10,444 bases of DNA from Pseudomonadota bacterium (GTDB lineage: Bacteria; Pseudomonadota; Alphaproteobacteria; Rhizobiales; Xanthobacteraceae). Below the pieces are notes generated by a model. The model saw only the letters and a program-made list of their open reading frames with translations, did not search any database and was not told the origin of the DNA. Location of the stretch: the NCBI GenBank assembly GCA_023405565.1, contig JAEXXW010000689.1, positions 1-10,444 on the forward strand. The letters are read 5' to 3'. Positions 1-5,862 of the stretch are shown here, one piece after another. The position numbers and the translations under genes are program-made. Each line of letters begins with the position of its first letter. The first letter of the stretch is position 1.

Positions 1-104
1 CAATGTGCGAATATCGCCTCTTCGACTGTGACGAAGACGAATATGCTATCATGGTCCTTAAGACCATCCGCACCTCCCTCGAAGGCATGGAGGTGGTGGC
101 ATGA
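1..104 (+). CDS. Small protein, possibly partial at the left edge
   Basis: An open frame beginning with ATG at position 3 encodes 33 residues (starts MCEYRLFDCDEDEY, ends EGMEVVA) and stops with TGA at 102-104. The frame may continue upstream of the window, so the true start is unknown. Its stop overlaps the ATG of the next gene (ATGA at 101-104), the usual arrangement for translationally coupled phage genes, which is the main reason to believe it is translated. The SD-like GGAGGT of the downstream gene lies inside its last codons. No family is recognised and nothing can be said about function. Confidence 0.45.
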   Translation, partial: MCEYRLFDCDEDEYAIMVLKTIRTSLEGMEVVA

Positions 105-619
105 GCAGCAGAATTCTCATGTTTCCCGCTGGCTTTTCCTGTCCAGACGGCTTTGATCCGCTGGAATTCCACACGCTGCTTCAGCAGGCCCGGAAGGAAG
201 CCAAGGAGCAAATTGAGAAGCTCCTTAGTTTTCTGGACCGCACTGACATTGATCCTGATCTTGAAGACGGTGCCGACGATGAGCCCTATTTGGCCGGCTA
301 TCAGTTTGGCGCTCTTGATGATCTTGAGATGGAAGACGAGCACGACGAGAGCACCAACGACGAAGAACCGTCGCTTGGAAGCATGAACCCGACGACATGC
401 GGGTTTGGTGGTGTCTGGTCTGTCGGCAAGAGCAACGACCTTGAAGACGAGCACGACGGGAGCGAAGCGTCGCTTTGCGGCGTGACGTTCGGCGCGCCGG
501 GAAGCACCGAACTCGATCTTGAAGAGGACAATGAGCGCGAAGACGATCCTGCAGAACACGGATACGGCGACCTAGCGGGCCGGCAGGAGCAGGACATTCA
601 ATATTGGGGCTACATGTAG
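101..619 (+). CDS. Acidic repeat-containing hypothetical protein
   Basis: A 172-residue protein starting at ATG 101, with GGAGGT at 89-94 giving a good ribosome binding site 6 nt upstream and a 4-nt overlap with the preceding ORF. Residues 1-45 are ordinary and probably helical (LLQQARKEAKEQIEKLLSFL at about 27-46). From about residue 50 the protein is strongly acidic and carries about four imperfect copies of a motif like DLE-x-EDEHD-x-S...SLG: residues 53-66, 74-93, 113-127 and 138-150. Two copies are almost identical in DNA (332-352 and 443-463, 20 of 21 bases, 111 bp apart), implying tandem duplication. From memory, similar acidic segments ending in EPSLG recur in uncharacterised proteins of Hyphomicrobiales and their prophages; that is recall, not a search. 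Function is unknown. No signal peptide or membrane segment is seen. Confidence 0.8.
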   Translation: MSSRILMFPAGFSCPDGFDPLEFHTLLQQARKEAKEQIEKLLSFLDRTDIDPDLEDGADDEPYLAGYQFGALDDLEMEDEHDESTNDEEPSLGSMNPTTCGFGGVWSVGKSNDLEDEHDGSEASLCGVTFGAPGSTELDLEEDNEREDDPAEHGYGDLAGRQEQDIQYWGYM

Positions 620-626
620 CCATTAA

Positions 627-640
627 GCGCAAGATTGCGC
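627..640. repeat. Short perfect inverted repeat
   Basis: GCGCAA (627-632) and TTGCGC (635-640) are perfect inverted copies separated by GA, starting 7 nt after the stop of the acidic repeat gene. It could be a small operator-like dyad or part of a 3' end structure. No U-tract follows it. Confidence 0.4.
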
Positions 641-648
641 CCAGTCAC

Positions 649-680
649 AGCCCGGCCGCAGCAATGCGCCGGGCTCGTTT
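649..680 (+). terminator. GC-rich hairpin, weak terminator candidate
   Basis: An 8-bp perfect stem, AGCCCGGC (649-656) with GCCGGGCT (668-675), encloses an 11-nt loop and is followed by CGTTTG. It lies between the acidic repeat gene and the next small gene, a sensible place for a terminator. The U-tract is only three bases and interrupted, so it may instead be an mRNA-stabilising or leader hairpin; the next gene's ribosome binding site begins just after it, at 682. Confidence 0.4.
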
Positions 681-681
681 G

Positions 682-687
682 AAAGGA
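682..687 (+). promoter_or_regulatory. Ribosome binding site that decides the start at 693
   Basis: AAAGGA at 682-687 is 5 nt upstream of ATG 693 but directly overlaps the alternative ATG at 687. Initiation at 693 is therefore preferred, trimming two residues from the longest possible reading. Confidence 0.6.
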
Positions 688-692
688 TGACC

Positions 693-869
693 ATGAAGAA
701 AGACGGACGAATGATGTGGCGCCCGACAGCGCAAGACCGAGAGCGAATGGAAACGATCAGTCTTGCAACCGGTTTCTCAAAATCAAAAGTGCTTCGCTAT
801 GGGCTCTTCGAGCTGTGCTACAAACTCGGCTTAGAAAAAGAAGCGCCACCGGACCTCTTGAAAAAATAA
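693..869 (+). CDS. Small ribbon-helix-helix-like protein
   Basis: A 58-residue protein (starts MKKDGRMMWRPTAQDRER). The first in-frame ATG is at 687, but the ribosome binding site fits ATG 693. The pattern is that of a minimal ribbon-helix-helix (Arc/CopG/MetJ-type) DNA-binding unit: a short strand (about residues 7-12), helix A (about 13-28, DRERMETISLATG), a GFSKSK turn, then helix B (about 30-46, VLRYGLFELCYKLGL). Proteins of this fold act as dimers whose strand inserts into the major groove. The gene stands alone between a hairpin (649-675) and the control region beginning at 870, so it could regulate the promoters just downstream; that is inference. The family call rests on pattern only and is moderate. 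Confidence 0.65.
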   Translation: MKKDGRMMWRPTAQDRERMETISLATGFSKSKVLRYGLFELCYKLGLEKEAPPDLLKK

Positions 870-914
870 TTCTCGCGACCGCAACGGCTTTGTACATACA
901 AAATAGTATTTCCG

Positions 915-923
915 TGCTATAAT
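915..923 (+). promoter_or_regulatory. Extended -10 promoter
   Basis: TGCTATAAT at 915-923 matches the extended -10 consensus TGnTATAAT exactly. The expected start of transcription is about 930. There is no good -35 at 17 bp (CATACA at 895-900); TTGTAC at 890-895 is 22 bp away, too far. Extended -10 promoters can work with a poor -35. A transcript from here would run through the inverted repeats to the terminator at 1064-1091, about 160 nt, before reaching any gene. Confidence 0.6.
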
Positions 924-969
924 ATACTCAAATGGCATTGCGTTTCTTGCGCGGATTGCCGGGAAAGCT

Positions 970-984
970 CCGGTAAAATACCGG
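970..984. repeat. Inverted repeat CCGGTA-AAA-TACCGG
   Basis: Perfect 6-bp arms, CCGGTA (970-975) and TACCGG (979-984), flank AAA. A further CCGG lies at 959-962. It could be an operator dyad or a small RNA hairpin in the leader transcribed from the promoter at 915-923. Confidence 0.45.
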
Positions 985-1001
985 CCTCCAAGGATGCTGG
1001 A

Positions 1002-1016
1002 TACCCCCAGGGGGTA
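1002..1016. promoter_or_regulatory. Palindrome abutting a -35 element, likely operator or activator site
   Basis: TACCCCC (1002-1008), A (1009), GGGGGTA (1010-1016) is a perfect 15-nt dyad ending one base before the -35 element TTGACG at 1018. The position, just upstream of and touching the -35, is typical for a class II activator or a repressor that blocks polymerase. Its composition (TA-rich ends, C-run, G-run) resembles operators described for the CsoR/RcnR family, but no gene of that family is in the window, so the resemblance may be chance. I saw no second copy in the window. Confidence 0.5.
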
Positions 1017-1017
1017 C

Positions 1018-1046
1018 TTGACGCGGGCATAAAAGTGTGATAGTGT
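1018..1046 (+). promoter_or_regulatory. Sigma70-type promoter, probable late promoter
   Basis: The -35 TTGACG (1018-1023) matches consensus at five of six bases. It is separated by 17 bp from TAGTGT (1041-1046), a weak -10 strengthened by a TGn extension at 1038-1040. The expected start is about 1052-1054, only some 12 nt before the terminator stem at 1064. A promoter followed at once by a terminator resembles the lambda pR'-tR' layout, where late expression needs an antiterminator. It is the closest recognisable promoter to the structural operon. Confidence 0.55.
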
Positions 1047-1063
1047 CGTAAATAGATTATGGG

Positions 1064-1091
1064 AAACCGCGCCAGCAAGGTGCGGTTTTTT
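1064..1091 (+). terminator. Rho-independent terminator
   Basis: AAACCGC (1064-1070) pairs with GCGGTTT (1082-1088) across an 11-nt loop, followed by a run of six T (1086-1091). This is a classic intrinsic terminator, although the stem is short. It lies downstream of both promoters in this region and upstream of the gene at 1208, so it should limit read-through into the structural operon unless polymerase is modified. Confidence 0.75.
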
Positions 1092-1207
1092 GCGTTTTAG
1101 CGACGGCCCCCACGTGAGCGGCTGAGCACCCTGTCTGAAAAACTGAACACGTCCGTAGGCATTGCTTGCGGGCGCTTCACCGATTCAACCACTGCGAAGG
1201 AAACCAC

Positions 1208-1381
1208 ATGCGCAAGCTAGATACGAATTTGGGCGTGATGGTTCACGACCGCATCGTTGAAGAACTCGCCGCTATTGCCGATCAAGAGATGACCAGCCGC
1301 GCCGCAATTGTTCGGCGCTTCATCGCTGATGGCTTGCGACGTTATCGACAGCAAAACGATCAAGAGCCGGTGGCTGCTTAA
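1208..1381 (+). CDS. Small ribbon-helix-helix-like DNA-binding protein
   Basis: A 57-residue protein (starts MRKLDTNLGVMVHD). ATG 1208 is chosen because AAGGAA at 1197-1202 gives 5 nt spacing; an upstream TTG at 1166 in the same frame has no comparable site. The fold pattern is ribbon-helix-helix: strand at about residues 5-12 (DTNLGVMV), helix A about 13-26 (HDRIVEELAAIADQ), turn MTSRA, helix B about 31-45 (AIVRRFIADGLRRY). This agrees well with the CopG-like pattern of autoregulating repressors. It is the first gene of the operon: its TAA (1379-1381) overlaps the next ATG (TAATG). It may regulate the promoters upstream. It differs in sequence from the other small ribbon-helix-helix-like protein at 693-869. 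Confidence 0.7.
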   Translation: MRKLDTNLGVMVHDRIVEELAAIADQEMTSRAAIVRRFIADGLRRYRQQNDQEPVAA

Positions 1382-2142
1382 TGGGTTTTTGGGAAGACAT
1401 CACTGGCAAGACCGCTGCGAATACGTCACGTGGCGCTGCTGCCGATCAGTACAAGAAACAGCAAAGCGCAATCGAAGACATCACGTCGTATGGCAATCGC
1501 TACGCAACCGATTTTCGCAATCTGGCCTCTGCGTATGATCCATACGTCAGTGCCGGATCGTCTGCTCTATCTCAGTTGATGGCGGGGCTTGGACTCGGTG
1601 GCGATACAGCGGCATTCACATCCGCATATCGCAGCCTACCGGGATATCAGTCCGGTCTTGAGACGGGCCAAAATGCAGCCCTTGCTGCGGCTAATGCTGG
1701 CGGGCGGCTAAATTCTGGTGCGACACAGAAGGCGTTGCTGCGGTACGGCTCCGATTATGAAGACCAGCGCTCTGGTAGCTTCCTTGATCGCCTCTTTAGC
1801 CTCGCCGGGATGGGCCAAACGGCGACGGGCCAGCAAGTTGCGACCGTTGGCCAAGGCTTGCAGGGTCAATTAGGGACGCGGCAATCGGCATTCCAGGGCG
1901 GAATGCAATCTGCAGGGACAATCGCACAAGGCGAAGTCGCTGCGGCTCAAGCGCAGCAATCCGCACTTACAAACCTGATGAATATGGGTGCTTACCTTGG
2001 CGGCCAAGCTCTTGGCGCAGCCGGTGGCGGAACGAACCTTTACAAGCCGAAAGCCCCGACCACACCGTCATCGTTTGCCAGCCCGTGGTCTGGCGGCATT
2101 CCAACAGGCGTTGGCCTGAATGGGTACGGGGGCGCATACTGA
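1381..2142 (+). CDS. Virion-associated protein, probable DNA ejection/transfer protein
   Basis: 253 residues, starting at ATG 1381 in a TAATG overlap with the preceding gene. The protein is Gly/Ala/Gln-rich and helical in character. A central block I recognise from podovirus proteins usually annotated as DNA transfer or injection proteins includes LPGYQSGLETGQNAALAAA (about 86-104), GGRLNSGATQKALLRYG (about 107-123) and LAGMGQTATGQQ (about 141-152). The C-terminus is low-complexity with many Gly and Pro (about 210-253). There is no enzymatic motif and no signal peptide. Together with the next two genes it forms a contiguous set of three coupled genes, resembling the P22 set of three ejection proteins in number but not recognisably in sequence. 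A structural tail component is the main alternative. Confidence 0.65.
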   Translation: MGFWEDITGKTAANTSRGAAADQYKKQQSAIEDITSYGNRYATDFRNLASAYDPYVSAGSSALSQLMAGLGLGGDTAAFTSAYRSLPGYQSGLETGQNAALAAANAGGRLNSGATQKALLRYGSDYEDQRSGSFLDRLFSLAGMGQTATGQQVATVGQGLQGQLGTRQSAFQGGMQSAGTIAQGEVAAAQAQQSALTNLMNMGAYLGGQALGAAGGGTNLYKPKAPTTPSSFASPWSGGIPTGVGLNGYGGAY

Positions 2143-3068
2143 TGGCTGACAATCCGTTCTATGTGAGCCCGCCGGATATCTTTCAAGCGTTACAGGCTGG
2201 CGTGCAGGGCTTCGACAAGAGCCGCAAAGTCATACAGGACAATGCAAAGAAGGCCGGCGAGCAAAGCGCCTTACAGAAGCTGATGGCTGGCGACACGCGC
2301 GGCGCGTTCGCTGATGCTGTCGGCACCGGTAATCACGATCTGGCAAAGGTTATCTCAACGCAGGATGAGAACGTATGGTCGCGCCGCTTCAAGGAGTCGG
2401 AAGCCGCACGGTCTGGCGAGCAATTCAATAAATCGCTTGAACTTCAGCGCGGTTCCCAAGCAATCCAACGCGCGGCGCTTCAGGCGACACTCGATGGCCA
2501 GAAGGTGCCGCCCGGCTATCGCCGCACGCCAGATGGAAATTTGCAGGGGATTCCCGGCGGCCCGGCCGATCCGACACGCAAGCCTGAAGATCCTTTCGAC
2601 AACGAAACCAAGCTGCGCAAAGAACTTGAGGGTATTGCAAAGCCCTATCAGGAAGTCCGCAACGGGTATCGTCGCATTCAGGCATCAAAGGACGATGCAG
2701 CCGGCGATATTTCTCTGATCTTCGGTTACATGAAGATGTTGGACCCCGGTTCGGTTGTCCGTGAAGGCGAATTTGCAACGGCGCAGAATGCCGGCGGCGT
2801 GCCTGAGCGGATTGCGAACTTGTACAACAAGGCTCTTGATGGCACGCGCCTGACGACCGGCCAGCGTGCAATGTTCAAGGGACAGGCCGGCGCTATCTTC
2901 AAGCAGGCAGAGTCCGAGTATAAGACACGCGAGAACCAATATCGCGGTCTTGCGACATCCTACAAGATGGACCCCAGCCGCATTATCCCGGCCTTCGATG
3001 ACATCAATGCGCCGATGGAAGCTCCGGCGATTCCACCGCCGCCGGCTGGCTTCAGCGTGGTGAAGTAA
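2142..3068 (+). CDS. Virion-associated protein, probable ejection protein
   Basis: 308 residues from ATG 2142, which overlaps the stop of the preceding gene (TGATG); an in-frame GTG at 2085 would lie inside that gene and is not preferred. Visible segments are a charged helical N-terminal half (about 15-118), a PPGYRRTPDGNLQGIPGG linker (about 123-140), and a strongly conserved-looking block, SLIFGYMKMLDPGSVVREG (about 191-209) followed by EFATAQNAGGVP. The last block is one I recall from many phage proteins of the internal virion/ejection type, encoded beside portal and capsid genes. The C-terminus has a poly-proline stretch (about 293-301). No catalytic motif is seen. It probably travels in the capsid and exits with the DNA; the role is inferred from context and motif memory. 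Confidence 0.65.
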   Translation: MADNPFYVSPPDIFQALQAGVQGFDKSRKVIQDNAKKAGEQSALQKLMAGDTRGAFADAVGTGNHDLAKVISTQDENVWSRRFKESEAARSGEQFNKSLELQRGSQAIQRAALQATLDGQKVPPGYRRTPDGNLQGIPGGPADPTRKPEDPFDNETKLRKELEGIAKPYQEVRNGYRRIQASKDDAAGDISLIFGYMKMLDPGSVVREGEFATAQNAGGVPERIANLYNKALDGTRLTTGQRAMFKGQAGAIFKQAESEYKTRENQYRGLATSYKMDPSRIIPAFDDINAPMEAPAIPPPPAGFSVVK

Positions 3069-4981
3069 TGCCGGTAGCACTCAACGAGCAAACCGGCGAA
3101 GCCGTTTATCTTACGTCCGATGGTCAGTGGGCGCCCGCACAGATGGCGGTTAACCCGCAGACCAAAGAGCGTATGGCCTTCGACGGCAAGGAATGGAAGC
3201 CGCTTCAGGCCCCGAGCAAAGGCGTTCTTGGTTATGTCGATGACGCTGCGCGGTCCCTCGCGTCTGGCGTCACGTTCGGCTATGCCGATGAAATCGCCGC
3301 GAAGATGGACGAGCTTATCGGACGCGGCAACTACGCTCAAAACGTAGAGCGTGAACGAGCACGCGACAAACAAATTCCGGCAGCCATTGCAATCCCCGGC
3401 GAAATTGCCGGTGGCGTTGCTGGTGCCGTAGCAGCCGCTCCGGTTGCTGGCTCTGCTGCAGCGGTAACAGGTCTCTCTCGGTTGCCGCAAACCGCTCGTT
3501 ATATCCTTTCTGGCGGTGCAGGCGGCGCCCTCTTTGGCTCTGGTCAAGCTGAAGAGGGTGGCCGCTTAATTGGCGCCCTTCAAGGCGCCATGATCGGTGG
3601 CCCCGCTGGTTATGTCGCGCCCAAACTTATGGCGGGCGCGCAACGCTTATGGTCGGGGGTTCGCAACGCGGTTTCTCCGCAAGCGAACGTCGCCGCGGAC
3701 TTGGGACGCGCGATAGAACGCGACGGCGCAACCCCGGCCGCCCTTTCGGGCCGATTGACCCAACTACAGCAGGCGGTCCCGGAAGCAACGCTTGCTGACG
3801 TCGGCGGCGAGAATGTCCGCGGCGTGCTGGAGCGTGTCGCACAGACGCCCGGCTCCGGCCGCACAGTGGTCGTTCCACGTCTTGAGCAGCGCCAGCAAGC
3901 GCAGATGAATCGCCTTGGTGCTGACCTGCAGGCCCTGACCGGCTCGCATCGGACAGCCACGCAGGCCGTTGAACAGACGATGGCGGAACGCGCCAGCGCT
4001 GCTAACCCGCTCTACACGGAAGCCATGGACTTCAACGCCCGTGAGATTCCAGACATTATGCGGGTTTGGCAGAACGCGACAGAGACTGGCTGGGGTCGAT
4101 CGATCCTTGGTTCCGCAGACCTTCGCAAGACGCTTCAGAGCGAATACGGCATCCGTGACGCAGCCGACGCACCCATGATGGTGCTCATCGATGCGTGGAA
4201 GAAACAGGTTGACGGTGTGGTCGGTGAAGCCATCCGCGCCGGCAACAGCAACAAGGCCCGCGTTCTTGAGGGAATGCGCGACCGTGTGATTGGAACGGTT
4301 GACCAGTTCAACCCCGCTTACCTCAGTGCCCGCAATGCATGGGCTGGACCGTCTCAGTATCTTGAGGCCGTCGAACAGGGCCGCAACATCCTTTCGCGCA
4401 ATGTCAGCGCCGAAGAATTGGCGGCGACGATGCGCGGCATGTCGGATGCACAGCGCGAAGCGTACACCATCGGAGCCGTGTCTGCGATCCGCGCCAAGAT
4501 GGGTTCTGATGCGGCACGTTTGCCGGATATGACAAAGTATCTTCGTTCGCCGGAGATGCGTGACAAGATTGCGTTGCTGCTTCCTGATGATGCAGCCCGC
4601 CAACGCTGGGCACAGCGTCTCGATACTGAAATTGGCGTTTCGCAGATGACGGGCCGTGCTCTGGGCAATAGCGCCACCTATCGACGGGGCGCGGAACGGC
4701 AAGACGCTGACAGCCTTGTCGGTGACCTGATTGCCGATGCGTTCAAGACGAGCACCGGTAGCAGCACGTTCTTTGAAGCTGTGATGAACACCAGCCGCAA
4801 CACTGCACGCCGTGCGCGTGACACGTTGCGTTCCCGCTCCGACAACATCCTTGGCGATGTTCTCACTGATCCGGCCGGCAATTGGCAGGGCGCACTTAAC
4901 GCAGCCGCACGCCAGCCTGGCCCTCTTAACCCTTCCACCAACCAGGCTGCCATCGGCGGCTTTAATGCACTGTTACAATGA
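3068..4981 (+). CDS. Large internal virion / DNA ejection protein
   Basis: 637 residues from ATG 3068, overlapping the previous stop (TAATG). The N-terminus (about 1-50) has short W-containing repeats (SDGQWAPAQMAVNPQT, then FDGKEWKPLQAP), common at the start of such phage proteins. Next comes ARSLASGVTFGYADEI (about 61-76), then two hydrophobic Gly/Ala-rich stretches (about 110-137 and 147-190) that could insert into a membrane. The rest, about 200-637, is long, charged and helix-rich (RVAQTPGSGRTVVVPRLEQR, then many Arg/Asp/Gln helices). No lysozyme or transglycosylase motif was found. It is the largest of the three coupled genes and fits a channel-forming ejection protein of the P22 gp16/gp20 or T7 core class in role, not demonstrably in homology. 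Its stop overlaps the first possible start of the next gene (ATGA at 4978). Confidence 0.65.
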   Translation: MPVALNEQTGEAVYLTSDGQWAPAQMAVNPQTKERMAFDGKEWKPLQAPSKGVLGYVDDAARSLASGVTFGYADEIAAKMDELIGRGNYAQNVERERARDKQIPAAIAIPGEIAGGVAGAVAAAPVAGSAAAVTGLSRLPQTARYILSGGAGGALFGSGQAEEGGRLIGALQGAMIGGPAGYVAPKLMAGAQRLWSGVRNAVSPQANVAADLGRAIERDGATPAALSGRLTQLQQAVPEATLADVGGENVRGVLERVAQTPGSGRTVVVPRLEQRQQAQMNRLGADLQALTGSHRTATQAVEQTMAERASAANPLYTEAMDFNAREIPDIMRVWQNATETGWGRSILGSADLRKTLQSEYGIRDAADAPMMVLIDAWKKQVDGVVGEAIRAGNSNKARVLEGMRDRVIGTVDQFNPAYLSARNAWAGPSQYLEAVEQGRNILSRNVSAEELAATMRGMSDAQREAYTIGAVSAIRAKMGSDAARLPDMTKYLRSPEMRDKIALLLPDDAARQRWAQRLDTEIGVSQMTGRALGNSATYRRGAERQDADSLVGDLIADAFKTSTGSSTFFEAVMNTSRNTARRARDTLRSRSDNILGDVLTDPAGNWQGALNAAARQPGPLNPSTNQAAIGGFNALLQ

Positions 4982-4983
4982 CC

Positions 4984-4987
4984 GGGG
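4984..4987 (+). promoter_or_regulatory. Ribosome binding site that decides the start at 4993
   Basis: GGGG (4984-4987, followed by AAA) lies 5 nt before ATG 4993. The alternative ATG at 4978, which overlaps the previous stop, has no purine-rich site upstream. Start 4993 is preferred; start 4978 would add MTGET. Confidence 0.5.
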
Positions 4988-4992
4988 AAACT

Positions 4993-5613
4993 ATGAGCGA
5001 CCAAACACCTATTGAAGAGATCCTTCATTCGACTGTTTCAGCAGAAACCGCGCCGACTGCGGATGTACCAGCGGCTGCGGCTCCCATTGAGCAATCGGAC
5101 GAAGGCAAGAGCTGGACGTATCAGGCGGTCAAAGACGAGCGCACGAAGCGCCAAGCTCTTGAACGGCAATTGTCAGAGCTTCTTGCAGAGCGTGAGAGCT
5201 GGCAGGAACGACAGCAGACGAATGCCCGCGACGAGTTTTGGGCCGATCCTGAAAAGCAGTTTCAGCAGATGAACGACCGCGCGACGGCGGCTGTTCGTCG
5301 CGCCAGTGAAGCGGCTGCTATTTCTCGACATGGCCGTGAGACATTCGATGCAATGGAAAAGGCGGTGCGTGAAGCCATGGCCCGCAATGACCCAGATATG
5401 CACCTTTTATACGATTCAATCATCTCCTCTGATGACCCCGCAAGCGTCGCAATGAATTGGTATTTCAGCACACAGGGCAATGCACAACCCGCAACCCCTA
5501 TGCCAAAGAACCTTGCGACCGCCCGCAATGCTGGTGGACGCACTCAGTCCTGGGGCGGCCCCCTTCCGCTGCAGGACATCTTCGACCGCAGGAATGCTCG
5601 GAGGAGCGCTTGA
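4993..5613 (+). CDS. Probable capsid scaffolding protein
   Basis: 206 residues from ATG 4993. The N-terminus (about 1-40) is acidic and Ala/Pro-rich, as expected for a disordered region. A strongly charged helical region follows (about 43-78: YQAVKDERTKRQALERQLSE then LLAERESWQERQ) that reads as a coiled coil. A motif with FWADPEKQFQQM (about 82-93) and further helices come next, and the C-terminus is short and basic (DIFDRRNARRSA). Acidic N-terminus, coiled coil and basic C-terminus are the usual features of podovirus scaffolds, which pack inside the procapsid and bind the coat through a basic tail. It sits two genes before the portal rather than between portal and coat. An alternative is another internal virion protein. 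Confidence 0.6.
   Translation: MSDQTPIEEILHSTVSAETAPTADVPAAAAPIEQSDEGKSWTYQAVKDERTKRQALERQLSELLAERESWQERQQTNARDEFWADPEKQFQQMNDRATAAVRRASEAAAISRHGRETFDAMEKAVREAMARNDPDMHLLYDSIISSDDPASVAMNWYFSTQGNAQPATPMPKNLATARNAGGRTQSWGGPLPLQDIFDRRNARRSA
5600..5604 (+). promoter_or_regulatory. Strong ribosome binding site for a TTG start
   Basis: GGAGG at 5600-5604, inside the end of the scaffold-like gene, is 5 nt before TTG 5610. This near-consensus site supports initiation at a TTG codon that overlaps the TGA of the upstream gene (TTGA, 5610-5613). Confidence 0.6.
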
Positions 5614-5861
5614 TATTCAACGGCATCGATATCGAACCGATTATAACGGAAGCGCTGAACAGAGCCGGGTTTGATGGCGCCAGCGCATATTCCGACTATC
5701 TACGGAGTCTCGTTCATAACGAGATGGCGGTCCTTCTGATGTTTTCCCAAGAACCGTCGCTAATGGAGATAGCGGACACCGTTGATTTTGCTTTGAGCAA
5801 CGTCATGGTCTCGATCAGCGACGCTTTTAAATTAGAACATCCATCGCTGGCTATTCACTGA
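5610..5861 (+). CDS. Small hypothetical protein with TTG start
   Basis: 83 residues when started at TTG 5610 (reads M/L-IFNGIDIEPIITEAL and ends KLEHPSLAIH). The same frame is open further upstream, to 5457 and beyond, but that part lies inside the scaffold-like gene and reads as a shadow (Cys/Arg/Pro-rich); the character becomes protein-like only after 5610. No ATG lies near the front of the protein-like part, and the consensus SD fits TTG exactly. The protein looks mostly helical, acidic, with a hydrophobic patch (NEMAVLLMF, about 37-45). It ends one base before the portal ATG, so it is coupled to portal synthesis. The family is not recognised. A small portal- or scaffold-associated virion factor is possible but only inferred from position. 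Confidence 0.65.
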   Translation: MIFNGIDIEPIITEALNRAGFDGASAYSDYLRSLVHNEMAVLLMFSQEPSLMEIADTVDFALSNVMVSISDAFKLEHPSLAIH

Positions 5862-5862
5862 C

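Larger units (their letters stand above)
930..1091 (+). ncRNA. Candidate short terminated leader transcript
   Basis: If the promoter at 915-923 fires and the terminator at 1064-1091 works, the product is an RNA of roughly 160 nt with at least three possible hairpins (970-984, 1002-1016, 1064-1088) and no substantial ORF. It could be a stable small RNA, or simply a terminated leader that is extended into the structural genes when antitermination occurs. It matches no RNA family I recognise. Both ends are inferred only from promoter and terminator motifs. Confidence 0.25.
870..1207. other. Non-coding control region ahead of the morphogenesis operon
   Basis: This 338-nt stretch has no convincing gene on either strand. 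In order it holds an extended -10 promoter (915-923), an inverted repeat (970-984), a 15-nt palindrome (1002-1016), a second promoter (1018-1046) and a Rho-independent terminator (1064-1091). About 105 nt without an obvious motif follow, before the ribosome binding site (AAGGAA, 1197-1202) of the gene at 1208. The concentration of signals directly upstream of the structural operon suggests this is its control region. Confidence 0.65.

Noticed and set aside
890..923. TTGTAC at 890-895 as the -35 partner of TATAAT at 918-923
   Set aside because: Spacing of 22 bp is too long for sigma70. The promoter is better explained by its TGn extension.
1059..1100. 13-codon ORF (MGNRASKVRFFAF) running through the terminator at 1064-1091, possible attenuation leader peptide
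   Set aside because: It has no ribosome binding site, would start only about 6 nt into the predicted transcript, and has no run of regulatory codons. Overlap with the terminator is probably coincidental.
2085..2141. GTG start 57 nt upstream of the second ejection-type gene
   Set aside because: It would add a basic, Trp/Arg-rich stretch read out of frame within the previous gene. ATG 2142 makes the TGATG overlap seen at other junctions.
3764..4702. 312-residue open frame on the - strand
   Set aside because: Antisense to the large ejection-protein gene, with no recognisable motif and a composition rich in Arg, His and Cys as expected of a shadow. The + strand frame is longer and coupled to its neighbours.
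5457..5609. Upstream extension of the 83-residue ORF to an earlier start at 5457
   Set aside because: The extension lies inside the scaffold-like gene, reads Cys/Arg/Pro-rich like a frame shadow, and a consensus ribosome binding site points to TTG 5610.
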